Below the pieces are notes generated by a model. That model had not been told where the DNA came from. It searched no databases and saw only the letters and a list, made by a program, of their open reading frames with translations. The position numbers and the translations under genes are program-made. From Actinobacteria bacterium IMCC26077 (GTDB taxonomy: Bacteria > Actinomycetota > Actinomycetes > Nanopelagicales > Nanopelagicaceae), in contig CP015606.1 in the NCBI GenBank assembly GCA_002284915.1, forward strand, positions 930,001 to 994,000: a DNA stretch of 64,000 nt, given 5' to 3'. Shown here piece after piece: positions 53,297 to 63,418 of the stretch; the first letter of the stretch is position 1; each line of letters opens with the position of its first letter.

Positions 53297-54943
53297 GTGT
53301 CTACCTCCACCTCAAGGCCAGGTCGCGCATTTGTTGCCCTCCTGGTCATCTTGATCGCAGGAGCCTCGGTCATCTTCCTCCAAGGTACGACGAAAATTCG
53401 TTACGGTTTGGATCTACAAGGAGGAACGAGCGTTGTCCTTCAACCCCGAGTCGATGGGACCAATGGTGCAGTAACTGCGGCCGCTATCGATCAAGCGGTC
53501 TCGATTATTCGCCAACGCGTTAACTCCCTTGGCGTGGCCGAGAGTGAAGTCGTTGCGCAGGGAAGTGGCATCAACCGACAGATCGTCATTTCGGTTCCTG
53601 GTGAGACCGGACAACGGGTCGTTGATTTAGTGGGGCAGACAGCAGAGCTTCGGTTCCGACAAGTGCTCGCAGTGGGTAGCGCGGTTGATGCGCCGGCTCC
53701 AGCGCCTGCACCAAGTGGTTCGGCAGCGGCAACTCCCGCCCCTTCGGGAAGCAAGTTGACCAAGAGTGCGCCAGTTCTCTCTGACCCATCTCCAGCATCT
53801 TCCGCAACGCCAGAACCGATTGTGACGCCCAATTCCACGGCAACTCCGGAAGCGGTTGCGAATACTCCGGCGGCAGCTGTGAGCGATGAACTGTCGAAGA
53901 AATTTGCTGCACTCGATTGCACTGATGAAAAGAATCTCGTTGGTGGCGGAGATGATCCCGAGCAACCACTGGTCACGTGTGACCGAGATGGAACAAGCCG
54001 TTTTGTTCTTGGTCCAGCCGAAGTTCTCGGACGGCAGGTTCGTAGCGCATCGGCTGCGATCGATCAACAGGGAACCGGTGGTTGGTTCGTAACGTTGAAT
54101 TTCAACAAAGAGGGTACGAAGAAATTCGGTGAAATCACTCAGCGCGTGGTCTCGCTAACCCCACCTCAAAACCAAGTTGCAATCGTCCTTGATGGATTAG
54201 TTGTCTCTGCGCCACGAATTATCGATGCAATTCTCGGCGGCCAAGCCCAGATCACTGGTAATTTCACGCAACAAGAGGCGAGTGATTTAGCAAATGTCCT
54301 CAAGTATGGCTCGTTGCCGTTGGCATTCGACCGCGGTGAAGTCCAACAAGTCTCACCAACTCTCGGTAGCGACCAACTGCGAGCTGGAGTTCTTGCCGGT
54401 GCGCTCGGTCTGATTCTGGTCATTATTTACTCCTTCTTCTATTACCGAGCTCTTGGAATCGTGACCGTCGGGTCATTGGCGTTAGCTGCACTTTTGCTTT
54501 GGATGTCAGCGGTCATTCTTGGTGAAAACCTCGGATTCACTCTGACGTTGGCAGGTATCGCAGGAGCAATCGTCGCAATAGGTATTACTGCAGACTCATT
54601 CATCATCTATTTTGAACGCTTGCGCGATGAGATTCGCGATGGCAGGTCGCTCCGCTCCGCTGCAGAGAGCGCTTGGAGTCGAGCTCGCCGCACCATCGTC
54701 ATTTCAGATGCCGTCTCTCTGATTGCAGCGGTGCTGCTCTTCATCTTTGCCATCGGTGGCGTCCGTGGATTTGCTTTCACCCTCGGGCTCACGACCGTCA
54801 TCGATTTGATCATCATCTTCCTATTCACAAAGCCATTGGTCACCTTCCTTTCACGGTTACCGTTCTTTGCCAACGGGCATCCGCTCTCAGGTTTGGATAC
54901 CAGTAAAGTCGTGCGCGGAACCGCAGGAGGGCGTCAATCATGA
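53297..54943 (+). CDS. secD: Protein translocase subunit SecD
   Basis: A 548-aa RND-family auxiliary protein of Sec export. The N-terminal helix is followed by YGLDLQGGTSVVLQP (P1 domain, about 38), a long Ala/Pro/Ser/Thr-rich insert (about 130-200) that looks flexible and has no clear homology, a second part of P1 (about 255-345) and the C-terminal six-helix bundle with AGIAGAIVAIGITADSFIIYFERLRDEIRDG (quoted as TADSFIIYFERLRDE). The GTG start follows TAGACT. It overlaps secF by ATGA. Confidence 0.94.
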   Translation: MSTSTSRPGRAFVALLVILIAGASVIFLQGTTKIRYGLDLQGGTSVVLQPRVDGTNGAVTAAAIDQAVSIIRQRVNSLGVAESEVVAQGSGINRQIVISVPGETGQRVVDLVGQTAELRFRQVLAVGSAVDAPAPAPAPSGSAAATPAPSGSKLTKSAPVLSDPSPASSATPEPIVTPNSTATPEAVANTPAAAVSDELSKKFAALDCTDEKNLVGGGDDPEQPLVTCDRDGTSRFVLGPAEVLGRQVRSASAAIDQQGTGGWFVTLNFNKEGTKKFGEITQRVVSLTPPQNQVAIVLDGLVVSAPRIIDAILGGQAQITGNFTQQEASDLANVLKYGSLPLAFDRGEVQQVSPTLGSDQLRAGVLAGALGLILVIIYSFFYYRALGIVTVGSLALAALLLWMSAVILGENLGFTLTLAGIAGAIVAIGITADSFIIYFERLRDEIRDGRSLRSAAESAWSRARRTIVISDAVSLIAAVLLFIFAIGGVRGFAFTLGLTTVIDLIIIFLFTKPLVTFLSRLPFFANGHPLSGLDTSKVVRGTAGGRQS

Positions 54944-56028
54944 CCACAAAAGTTTCCTTCGGTGACCGCCTTTATCGCGGCGAGAAGTCTTTTAACTTCG
55001 TGCAAAACCGGAAGCGTTGGTATTCACTCTCGGCGATTTTGATTTTGGCATCGCTCTTTGCACTAGGAGCCAAGGGCCTGGAACTCGGTATCGAATTCAA
55101 GGGCGGTTCTGAATTCGTCGTCAATAAGGCGGGAGTCACCGTTCCAGAAGCTCGTGCTGCGATGGATAAAGCCGGAGTTCCTGGCGACCCAATCGTCCAG
55201 ACCGTCGGCAACAACAAAGTTCGGATTCAGACTGGCGCGTTGACCAATGCCCAATCATCAAAGGTCCTCGATGTGTTATCGACAACCTTCTCGGTCTCGA
55301 AGTCGACTATCGACACCAGACTCATTGGTCCATCTTGGGGTCGTGAGATCACCCGGAAAGCAACGACCGCGCTGATTGCGTTCTTGCTCATCATCATCCT
55401 CTTCCTCTCGGTGACCTTCGAACCAAAGATGGCTATTGCAGCAATCATCGCCCTCTTCCACGACGTCTTCATTACTGTGGGGATTTACGCCCTTGTTGGT
55501 TTTGAAGTGACACCTGCGACCGTGATTGGCTTCCTCACCATTCTCGGCTATTCGCTCTATGACACCGTCGTGGTTTTCGACAAGGTTCGTGAGAACACTC
55601 GTGGAATCGCGGGCGGTTCGCGGTATACCTATTCTGATGCAGCGAATCTAGCGGTGAATCAAACGTTAGTGCGATCAATCAATACCTCGATAGTCGCGCT
55701 CTTGCCGGTGGCTGCGATTCTTTTCGTTGGCGCGGGTGTGCTTGGTGCTGGCACGCTCAAAGATCTATCTCTAGCGCTCTTTATTGGACTAGCTGTGGGA
55801 ACTTATTCATCGATTTGTGTGGCAACGCCATTCCTTGCGGCGATGCGCGAGCGCGAACCTGCAATGCAGGCGCTAGCCAAGCGAGTTGCCAACCGAAGCA
55901 GTAAGAGCGTTGGTGGCGTTAGCGAAGGCGCCCTCGCTGTGGAGAGCGATGATGCCCCCCGTGGTCCGCGAAATCAGCCAAAGCGATTGAAGACAAGCAA
56001 AGGCGGCAAGTCAAAGAAAAAGCGGTAG
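54940..56028 (+). CDS. secF: Protein translocase subunit SecF
   Basis: A 362-aa SecF with first helix (about 28-46), GLELGIEFKGGSEFVV, and the C-terminal bundle including YSLYDTVVVFDKVRENTRG and NTSIVALLPVAAIL. The C-terminal tail (about 310-362) is Lys/Arg-rich and probably cytoplasmic. Together with SecD it uses the proton gradient to help export of secreted proteins such as the lipoproteins of this window. Confidence 0.95.
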   Translation: MTTKVSFGDRLYRGEKSFNFVQNRKRWYSLSAILILASLFALGAKGLELGIEFKGGSEFVVNKAGVTVPEARAAMDKAGVPGDPIVQTVGNNKVRIQTGALTNAQSSKVLDVLSTTFSVSKSTIDTRLIGPSWGREITRKATTALIAFLLIIILFLSVTFEPKMAIAAIIALFHDVFITVGIYALVGFEVTPATVIGFLTILGYSLYDTVVVFDKVRENTRGIAGGSRYTYSDAANLAVNQTLVRSINTSIVALLPVAAILFVGAGVLGAGTLKDLSLALFIGLAVGTYSSICVATPFLAAMREREPAMQALAKRVANRSSKSVGGVSEGALAVESDDAPRGPRNQPKRLKTSKGGKSKKKR

Positions 56029-56042
56029 TCGCTCGGTCGGCG

Positions 56043-56055
56043 TACCCTTAGCGCT
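56043..56055 (+). promoter_or_regulatory. Leaderless-type promoter of rel
   Basis: TACCCT (56043-56048) is followed by 7 bases and the ATG at 56056. The secF stop is 15 bases upstream of this element. Confidence 0.45.
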
Positions 56056-58221
56056 ATGGCGAATAGCGGATTAATCTCACCAATTCTCGCCTCGCTTGAG
56101 TCACACGGCTCAGATCGCGAGCAGATACTCCGCGCCTTTGAAATCGCGGAGGAGGCTCACTCCGGACAGAGTCGAAAATCGGGGGAGCCTTACATCACCC
56201 ACCCCGTCGCGGTCGCTGAAATTTTGGGCAATCTGGGGATGAATACCCCAACAATTGTTGCTGCTCTTTTACATGACACAGTTGAAGATACCCCGTATAC
56301 GCTCGATCAACTTCGCCGCGACTTTGGTGATGAAGTGGCCAACCTCGTCGATGGAGTCACGAAATTAGATCGCGTGGTTTACGGTCCAGATGCCCAAGCC
56401 GAAACAGTCCGGAAGATGGTTATCGCAATGTCTCGCGATATCCGAGTTTTGGTTATCAAGCTCGCCGATCGGTTACATAACGCTCGGACATGGAGATATC
56501 TCGAATCAGAGACGGTCAACCGGAAGGCGCGTGAGACGCTCGATATCTACGCCCCGTTGGCGCACCGATTAGGAATGAATGCCATCAAGTGGGAGCTGGA
56601 AGATCTCGCATTTGCAGCATTAGAGCCGAAGAAGTATGAGGAGATCACTCGTCTAGTCGCGCAACGACAGAGCGAACGGCAAGACCATACGGATAAAGTG
56701 ATTGCGGAGATTCGAGAACAGCTCAAGGGTGAATTCGAGGCAGTCGTTAGCGGTCGTTACAAACATTATTTTTCCATCTATCAGAAGATGGTCGTTCGCG
56801 GGCGAGAATTCAACGAGATCTATGATTTAACCGGTGTTCGCGTGCTAGTCAACGACGTTAAAGATTGTTACGGAGTTCTTGGCGCGTTGCACGCGCACTG
56901 GAGCCCAGTCCCTGGTCGATTTAAAGATTACATCGCAATGCCAAAATTTAATCTTTATCAATCACTGCACACTACGGTTATTGGCCCAGATGGCCGTGCA
57001 ATCGAGATTCAAATTCGAACACACGATATGCACCGCCGAGCAGAGTTCGGTATCGCTGCGCATTGGAAGTATAAGTCTGGGGGGCGAAATGTAGGCGAAG
57101 CCAATGCCCCAGAAATGGCTTGGCTTAAACAGTTACATGAGTGGCAGCAAGAGACCGCTGATCCTGAGGAATTCCTCGAATCCCTTCGATTCGATCTCGG
57201 CACTCCTGAAGTATTTATCTTCACCCCTAAGGGGAGCGTGATCGCTCTTCCAGCAGGTTCTACGCCAGTGGACTTCGCCTACGCCGTCCATACCGAGATT
57301 GGAAATCGGTGCGTTGGTGCGAAAGTCAATGGGCGTTTGGTTTCACTAGGTACGCCACTTGCTAATGGCGATGTCGTTGAGGTGGTCACCAATAAAGGTG
57401 AAGGAGTGGGACCAAGTCGAGATTGGCTTAATTTTGTACAGAGCCCGCGAGCACGTTCGAAGATCAAAGCCTGGTTTACGAAGGAGCGAAAGGAAGAGGC
57501 TATTGATGCGGGCAAGGAGTCAATTGCCCGTCAATTGCGCAAGCAGGGAGCCCCGCTCCAAAAAATCTTCTCCGGACAATCTCTCCTTGAGCTTGCGCAT
57601 GAGATGAAGTATCCCGATATCACCGCTTTATATGCCGCAGTGGGTGACGGTCATATCAGTGCTGCCTCGGTTGTAGAGAAGCTGCTGCACCTTCTAGGTG
57701 CGCAAGACCAGGAATTTGCCAGCCTCGACACACCAATTCCTACACCTAGCGTCCGCACGCGTAAGAGCGATAGTGGTGTCGAGGTGATCGGCGTCGACGA
57801 TCTTTTGGTGAAATTAGCTCGCTGCTGTACGCCAGTACCAGGAGATGAGATTACGGGTTTCATCACTAAGGGCAGTGGAGTATCCGTCCATCGAAGTGAT
57901 TGCATTAATGTCGAAGACTTACATAAGAATCAGGGCGATCGTTTTGTGAAAGTTCGCTGGAGCCCGGGTGCTAACTCGATATTCTTGGTGAATATCCAAG
58001 TAGAAGCGCTAGATCGCGCTCGGTTGCTATCAGATGTAACTAAGGCGCTCTCTGATAATGCAGTGAACATCTTGCACGCTTCAGTCTCTACAGCGAAAGA
58101 CCGCACCGCCTTTTCGAAGTTCACTTTTGAAATGGCTGATGCCAGTCACCTCGAAGCAGTCCTACGCTCGGTAAAGGCAGTCGAGGGCGTTTACGATGTC
58201 TACCGCGTAACGAATAATTAA
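56056..58221 (+). CDS. relA: Bifunctional (p)ppGpp synthetase/hydrolase Rel
   Basis: A 721-aa stringent-response enzyme. It has the HD hydrolase domain ([14 protein letters not shown] and [12 protein letters not shown], about 50-80; the second histidine-aspartate pair is intact), the synthetase domain ([13 protein letters not shown], about 235, and DLTGVRVLV), a TGS domain (about 385-445) and a C-terminal ACT domain (about 645-720). Both enzyme halves look functional. In mycobacteria apt stands between secF and rel; it is absent here. Confidence 0.96.
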   Translation: MANSGLISPILASLESHGSDREQILRAFEIAEEAHSGQSRKSGEPYITHPVAVAEILGNLGMNTPTIVAALLHDTVEDTPYTLDQLRRDFGDEVANLVDGVTKLDRVVYGPDAQAETVRKMVIAMSRDIRVLVIKLADRLHNARTWRYLESETVNRKARETLDIYAPLAHRLGMNAIKWELEDLAFAALEPKKYEEITRLVAQRQSERQDHTDKVIAEIREQLKGEFEAVVSGRYKHYFSIYQKMVVRGREFNEIYDLTGVRVLVNDVKDCYGVLGALHAHWSPVPGRFKDYIAMPKFNLYQSLHTTVIGPDGRAIEIQIRTHDMHRRAEFGIAAHWKYKSGGRNVGEANAPEMAWLKQLHEWQQETADPEEFLESLRFDLGTPEVFIFTPKGSVIALPAGSTPVDFAYAVHTEIGNRCVGAKVNGRLVSLGTPLANGDVVEVVTNKGEGVGPSRDWLNFVQSPRARSKIKAWFTKERKEEAIDAGKESIARQLRKQGAPLQKIFSGQSLLELAHEMKYPDITALYAAVGDGHISAASVVEKLLHLLGAQDQEFASLDTPIPTPSVRTRKSDSGVEVIGVDDLLVKLARCCTPVPGDEITGFITKGSGVSVHRSDCINVEDLHKNQGDRFVKVRWSPGANSIFLVNIQVEALDRARLLSDVTKALSDNAVNILHASVSTAKDRTAFSKFTFEMADASHLEAVLRSVKAVEGVYDVYRVTNN

Positions 58222-58227
58222 CGCTGA

Positions 58228-59514
58228 TTAAGAGAAGGTAGCGAGCGAGCGCTCTGCCTCTTCAAGCCAGATGCGGCGGGCCTGGGCCGACTCTCGAGCA
58301 GCTTGCGCCTTCTTTGTATCCCCGGCCGCTTCAGCTTTTGCCGCCGCAGATTCGTAGCTGGCGATTGCTTCGTTGAGTTGTCGAACGACGTCGTTGGCTC
58401 GCGCCTTTGCGCTCGGGTCACTCTTGCGCTTCTCGGCATCTTCAAGGGCTCGGAATTCCTGCTCAACTGCGCCGAGACGAAGGTCAAGGGCATCGCGCTT
58501 ATCGCGAGGGACGTTTCCGATGCGCTCCCACTTTTGAAGTAGGTCGCGGAATTTCTTCCGTCCTTCAGCGAAATTGTTAATTGGAAGGAGCGCTTCGAAT
58601 TCGAGAAGGAGCGCCTCCTTCGCTGCGAGATTGTTCGCATTGGAGGAGTCACGTTTTTCTAGATCAGCTTTCTTGGCGCTGAAGAACTGTTCTTGGGCTG
58701 CGCGAAAGCGCGCCCAGAGAGCATCGTCACTCTTCTTTGAGCCACGACCGGCGTTCTTCCACTCTTGCATAAGCGCGGCATAGCGTTTGGCGGTGTTGAC
58801 CCATTCTCGCGAAGTGGCCAACTTTTCTGCTTCAACAACAATCGCCTCTTTCGCTTGTGCCACTGCATCATTCGCACTGGATAGTTTGGCAAAGTGGGTG
58901 CGACGTCGGCGGTCAAAACCATTTCTTGCCGCGGAGAAGCGCTTCCACAATTCTTCGTCGGCTGCCTTTTCGATTCGAGGTAGCGCTTTCCACTGATCGA
59001 GGAGTTCCTTCAATCTGTCACCAGAAAGTTTCCAATTATCCTTTGCGGCGACTTCCTCAGCTTCGGCAACCAACTTCTCTTTAGCTTCGCGGGTAGATTC
59101 ACGAAGCGCAGCACGCTCTTGTGCCGCTTGAGCTTTCTTTGCCGCATAAGCAGCGCGTTGTTCATCGATGAGTGGCGGGATTTGTTCGACCGCCATCGCC
59201 AGCGCAGCAAGATCACCAACCGCGTTGATAGTTGCCACTTGCTCGCGAAGGCGTGCCACGCTCTGATCTGCATCGCTAGGTACCATCGCCCCGCTGCGCA
59301 CGCGGGCAGCGGTAAGGGCAATCTCGGAAGCGAGTTGTTCAAATTTTCTGACGAAATATGCGAGAGCCTCTTCTTTGCTCTTGCCTGGATAGGAGCCAAC
59401 TGGCTTCTCGCCATGACGGGTCCAGACGTAGACCGTGCCATCCTCTGCGACTCGACCAAAAAGAGCGGGATCTCCAATAAGGGCGCTTGCTGCTGAAACT
59501 AATCCTTCTGACAT
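58228..59514 (-). CDS. DUF349 coiled-coil protein
   Basis: A 428-aa charged helical protein, one of a family with repeated DUF349 units. Repeats around WKALPRIEKAADEELWKRFSAARNGFDRRR, EWKNAGRGSKKSDDALWARFRAAQEQFF and KWERIGNVPRDKRDALDLRLGAVEQEF are seen (quoted in part as WKRFSAARNGF, WARFRAAQEQF and LRLGAVEQEF). A glycine-rich N-terminal domain (about 1-60) precedes them. A GGAG site stands before the ATG. The exact role is not known. It is divergent from the MBL hydrolase and convergent with rel. Confidence 0.87.
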   Translation of the reverse strand: MSEGLVSAASALIGDPALFGRVAEDGTVYVWTRHGEKPVGSYPGKSKEEALAYFVRKFEQLASEIALTAARVRSGAMVPSDADQSVARLREQVATINAVGDLAALAMAVEQIPPLIDEQRAAYAAKKAQAAQERAALRESTREAKEKLVAEAEEVAAKDNWKLSGDRLKELLDQWKALPRIEKAADEELWKRFSAARNGFDRRRRTHFAKLSSANDAVAQAKEAIVVEAEKLATSREWVNTAKRYAALMQEWKNAGRGSKKSDDALWARFRAAQEQFFSAKKADLEKRDSSNANNLAAKEALLLEFEALLPINNFAEGRKKFRDLLQKWERIGNVPRDKRDALDLRLGAVEQEFRALEDAEKRKSDPSAKARANDVVRQLNEAIASYESAAAKAEAAGDTKKAQAARESAQARRIWLEEAERSLATFS

Positions 59515-59644
59515 ATCCGACTCCTTTGCGCGGGGCCCACACCGGGTTCGCTGTAGTAAGTACGATTCGAGGTATCCGCAGGTCAGCCATGGCGACTCTC
59601 CTGAGGGAAGTGCCAGCGTAGCGGGAATGAGGTGGGGCGCTCAA

Positions 59645-60346
59645 ATGGTCGAGATCAGTAGCGGAGAACTCATCGTTGACCATCTGGTAGCAGCCGCTTT
59701 CGCGACCAACTGTTGGATTCTCGGGAGCCGGGCTAGTGGCGAGGCGATAGTGGTCGACCCCGGGATTGGCGAGCCATTCCTCGACGAGGCGGTTCGCGAG
59801 CGCTCTGCAGATTTAGGGCTCCATCCCGTGGCAGCTATCGTGACCCACGGCCATCTTGATCACCTCTTCTCGGTGGCGCCCCTCTGTAGCTCGGTGCGAA
59901 TGCCCGCCTATATTCACAGCGAGGATCGTGAGCTACTCGCTCATCCAGAGCGAGCGCTCAGCGCGAGCGCTCAAGCGATGATTCCGCATGGAATGACCTT
60001 CACCGAACCTGACGAGGTCTATGAGCTCACCGATGGCATGGAGCTCCAATTGGCTGGTTTATCCCTTCGCTTCGCGCATACCCCAGGGCATACCCCAGGT
60101 TCAGTAATAGTGACGGTAGCCGACCAGTTCCTCATCTCAGGAGATCTCCTCTTTGCTGGCTCGATTGGCCGGACCGACCTGCCTCGAGGCTCGCTCAGTG
60201 ATATGGAGCGGAGTTTGCGTGAGAAAATTCTCCCCTTACCCGATGAGCTCAAGGTTCTTCCTGGACATGGTCGAACTACCACCATCGGTGCAGAGCGAAG
60301 CAGCAACCCGTTTCTTCGAGCTGCAATGGAAGGACGATTGGGATGA
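59645..60346 (+). CDS. Metallo-beta-lactamase-fold hydrolase, glyoxalase-II-like
   Basis: A 233-aa metal hydrolase with [13 protein letters not shown] (about 72-78, HxHxDH), the third His region [10 protein letters not shown] (about 145), [15 protein letters not shown] (Asp about 170) and LPGHG (about 206). The frame is open further upstream but overlaps the divergent gene; ATG 59645 behind GGTGGGG is the most likely start. It is followed by hisS with ATGA overlap, as in other actinobacteria (Rv2581c-like). Substrate unknown, possibly S-lactoyl or other thioesters. Confidence 0.9.
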   Translation: MVEISSGELIVDHLVAAAFATNCWILGSRASGEAIVVDPGIGEPFLDEAVRERSADLGLHPVAAIVTHGHLDHLFSVAPLCSSVRMPAYIHSEDRELLAHPERALSASAQAMIPHGMTFTEPDEVYELTDGMELQLAGLSLRFAHTPGHTPGSVIVTVADQFLISGDLLFAGSIGRTDLPRGSLSDMERSLREKILPLPDELKVLPGHGRTTTIGAERSSNPFLRAAMEGRLG

Positions 60347-61650
60347 AGTTTCAAGCCCCCAAGGGCGTAAAGGAGTACCTACCTCCAGCATCATCGCTCT
60401 TCGAAAGGGTTCGTGATGCCTTGATCGCTCCTGCGCGCTTAGCAAATTATCAATTGATGGAATTAGCGATCTTTGAAGAGACTGAGGTTTTCACGCGCGG
60501 AGTTGGGGAATCAACTGATGTGGTCTCGAAAGAGATGTACACCTTCACTGATCGCGGTGATCGTTCGCTCACCTTACGGCCAGAGGGAACAGCCGGAGTA
60601 ATGCGCGCTGTTATCGAGAGCGGAATGGATCGCGGTCAATTGCCGGTCAAGATTTACTACGTTGGACCATTCTTCCGAGCTGAACGCCCGCAGGCAGGTA
60701 GATATCGCCAGTTTTATCAGGTGGGAATCGAGGCGATTGGGAGCGAAGATCCTTATCTTGATGTCGAAGTTATCTCGATAGCAACCCAAGGCTTCTCGAA
60801 TCTCGGACTCAAAGGTTTCACTCTCGTCATTAATTCGCTCGGAGATACCGAGAGTCGAATTGCATATCGCGAGGCGTTGTCCAAATACCTACTATCGCTA
60901 TCGCTCGATGAGGCTACGCGTGAACGGGCACGGATAAATCCACTTCGTGTGCTCGATGATAAACGTCCCGAGATCAGCGCTGCATTAAGTCAAGCCCCAA
61001 GTATTTTGGATTTCCTCAATGAACCTTCCCGACGCGATTTCGAGAAAGTGCAAGCTGGTTTAGATTCCCTCGACATCCAATATGAAATTAATCCTCGATT
61101 GGTCAGAGGTCTTGATTACTACACCAAGACCACATTTGAATTCGTTCATCCGCAATTAGGTGCGCAATCAGGGATTGGCGGCGGCGGAAGATACGACGGT
61201 TTGATGGAATCTCTTGGAGGTCAACCGCTCTCGGGAATCGGCTTTGGGATCGGCCTTGATCGCGTCATTCTTGCATGTGAGGCAGAGGGAATTTCGGGGT
61301 TCTTTGGCAATGCACTCTCATGCTTCATTATTCCGTTGGGTTCGGAATTCCAAAGTGAAGCAATGTTTATCGCCACCGAGCTGCGTGCTCGCGGTTTGCG
61401 CGTTGATAGCGCGTTTGGGGACCGCTCGTTGAAGGCGGGAATGAAAGCGGCCGATAAATCGGGGGCTCAATTTGCTTTTGTCCTCGGTGAACGGGAGAGC
61501 GTCAGCAGATCGATCGAACTAAAAGAGTTAGCTACTGGAAAAGTGCAATCCATTAAGCTCGAGGAGTTGGCTTCATATCTTCTTACTGCCCGAAGCGAAG
61601 ACACGAGCGGGATCCAGGGCGATATCAGCAGAGAGAACACGAGAGGGTAA
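60343..61650 (+). CDS. hisS: Histidyl-tRNA synthetase
   Basis: A 435-aa class II synthetase. Motif 2 region is [21 protein letters not shown] (quoted as [14 protein letters not shown], about 110-125), the histidine-binding segment is [15 protein letters not shown] (about 255) and motif 3 is [15 protein letters not shown] (about 300); GGGGRYDGL is also intact. The C-terminal anticodon-binding domain starts near residue 330. It overlaps the MBL-fold gene stop by ATGA. Confidence 0.96.
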   Translation: MKFQAPKGVKEYLPPASSLFERVRDALIAPARLANYQLMELAIFEETEVFTRGVGESTDVVSKEMYTFTDRGDRSLTLRPEGTAGVMRAVIESGMDRGQLPVKIYYVGPFFRAERPQAGRYRQFYQVGIEAIGSEDPYLDVEVISIATQGFSNLGLKGFTLVINSLGDTESRIAYREALSKYLLSLSLDEATRERARINPLRVLDDKRPEISAALSQAPSILDFLNEPSRRDFEKVQAGLDSLDIQYEINPRLVRGLDYYTKTTFEFVHPQLGAQSGIGGGGRYDGLMESLGGQPLSGIGFGIGLDRVILACEAEGISGFFGNALSCFIIPLGSEFQSEAMFIATELRARGLRVDSAFGDRSLKAGMKAADKSGAQFAFVLGERESVSRSIELKELATGKVQSIKLEELASYLLTARSEDTSGIQGDISRENTRG

Positions 61651-61655
61651 CCACA

Positions 61656-63416
61656 GTGCGTTCACATAAAGCAGGCTCGCTCAACCTCACTCATGAAGGA
61701 GAGAAGATCACACTCGCTGGCTGGATTGCGCGGCGGCGGGATCACGGCGGGGTTGCTTTTATTGACCTGCGCGATGCTTCCGGCTGGGTCCAGGTAGTTA
61801 TCAATGATGAATCGGTTGCAGCATCTTTACGTGCCGAGTGGTGCATTCAGGTTGAGGGCATTGTTCGTCGCCGCCCAGCCGGAAACGAAAATCTCGCGGT
61901 TGCCACAGGAGAGATTGAAGTTCTCTGTGAGTTGCTCACAGTTTTAAGCGAGGCAGCGCCGTTGCCGTTTCCCATTGATAGCGGAGAGCGCGTAGAAGCG
62001 AATGAAGAGACTCGATTGAAATATCGGTATTTGGATCTTCGTCGCGAAGGTCCCGCAAAGGCGCTCCGAACGCGTTCTAAAGTAACTTCAGTGATCCGTA
62101 GAGTGATGGAGGAGTCCGAATTCCTCGAAATCGAAACGCCCAACTTAACTCGATCGACTCCTGAAGGGGCACGAGATTTCCTAGTTCCAGTTCGATTACA
62201 GCCAGGGAGTTGGTATGCGCTCCCGCAATCACCACAATTGTTCAAGCAACTTCTGATGGTTGCCGGCATGGAGCGTTACTACCAGATAGCTCGCTGCTTT
62301 AGAGATGAAGATTTTCGTGCTGATCGACAACCAGAGTTCACTCAGCTCGATGTTGAAATGAGTTTTGTGACCGAGGATGATGTTCTGGCGCTGACGGAGA
62401 GGTTGTTGGGGAGGATTTGGCGTGAGCTGCTCGGTTACGAGATTCCTATGCCCATTCCTCGCATGACATATAACGAAGCGATGCGAAGGTTTGGTTCCGA
62501 TAAGCCTGATTTGCGATTTGGCAATGAGCTTGTTGATGTAACGGATTTCTTCAAAAATACCGAGTTTAAGATCTTCCAAAGCGAGTTTGTTGGGGCGGTT
62601 GTTATGCCTGGAGGTGCGCTCCAAGCTCGTCGAGAACTCGATGCGTGGCAAGAGTGGGCTAAGGCGCGCGGTGCTAAAGGCTTGGCCTACATCCTTGTCG
62701 GAGAAGATGGGGAGGTTTCGGGACCGGTTGCAAAGAACATCTCACAAGTTGAACGCGATGGAATCGCAGAAGCAGTAGGTGCTAATCGCTCTGATGCAAT
62801 CTTCTTCGCTGCGGGCGAACGAGGTTCATCCTTAGCTCTACTTGGTGCAGCTCGCCTTGAGATTGGAAGGCGATGTGGATTGATTTCTGAGGATGAATGG
62901 CGCTTTCTATGGGTTGTTGATGCCCCCATGTTCGAAAAGAACGATGAGGGGCGATGGACCGCGGTCCACCACCCATTTACAGGACCTAAACCTGAATTCG
63001 CGGATTCGTTCCATAAGGACCCGGCAAAAGCGTTGGCATACGCATACGACATTGTTCTCAATGGTAATGAAATCGGCGGTGGATCAATTCGAATCCATAA
63101 ACGAGAGATGCAACAGCGAGTGTTCGATGTCATCGGGCTCTCGCCAGAAGAAGCGCAATCTAAGTTTGGCTTCCTCCTCGAAGCATTCACCTATGGACCA
63201 CCACCGCATGGCGGGATTGCCTTAGGAATCGATCGACTAACTGCTTTAATCGCCGGCGTAGATTCGATTCGAGAAGTAATCGCATTTCCGAAGACGGCAA
63301 GTGGTGGAGATCCTTTGACCGGCGCACCAACGCCTATCACGAGTGCGCAGCGCAAAGAGGCTGGAATTGATGCTTCTCCCGGTGGCTCTGAAAGCAACGA
63401 GAAGGCTGGTCGCTAG
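61656..63416 (+). CDS. aspS: Aspartyl-tRNA synthetase
   Basis: A 586-aa bacterial-type AspRS: OB anticodon-binding domain (about 15-95), class II motif 1, motif 2 [22 protein letters not shown] (about 210-230; quoted as [14 protein letters not shown]), the GAD insertion domain (about 280-410) and motif 3 [13 protein letters not shown] (about 520). GTG start 6 bases after hisS. Whether it charges tRNA-Asn as well depends on asparaginyl-tRNA genes outside the window. Confidence 0.96.
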   Translation: MRSHKAGSLNLTHEGEKITLAGWIARRRDHGGVAFIDLRDASGWVQVVINDESVAASLRAEWCIQVEGIVRRRPAGNENLAVATGEIEVLCELLTVLSEAAPLPFPIDSGERVEANEETRLKYRYLDLRREGPAKALRTRSKVTSVIRRVMEESEFLEIETPNLTRSTPEGARDFLVPVRLQPGSWYALPQSPQLFKQLLMVAGMERYYQIARCFRDEDFRADRQPEFTQLDVEMSFVTEDDVLALTERLLGRIWRELLGYEIPMPIPRMTYNEAMRRFGSDKPDLRFGNELVDVTDFFKNTEFKIFQSEFVGAVVMPGGALQARRELDAWQEWAKARGAKGLAYILVGEDGEVSGPVAKNISQVERDGIAEAVGANRSDAIFFAAGERGSSLALLGAARLEIGRRCGLISEDEWRFLWVVDAPMFEKNDEGRWTAVHHPFTGPKPEFADSFHKDPAKALAYAYDIVLNGNEIGGGSIRIHKREMQQRVFDVIGLSPEEAQSKFGFLLEAFTYGPPPHGGIALGIDRLTALIAGVDSIREVIAFPKTASGGDPLTGAPTPITSAQRKEAGIDASPGGSESNEKAGR

Positions 63417-63418
63417 CA

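Noticed and set aside
58228-59514. DUF349 gene as a possible new coiled-coil system
   Set aside because: Its repeats and charged helical nature match a known widespread family, and nothing around it is unusual.
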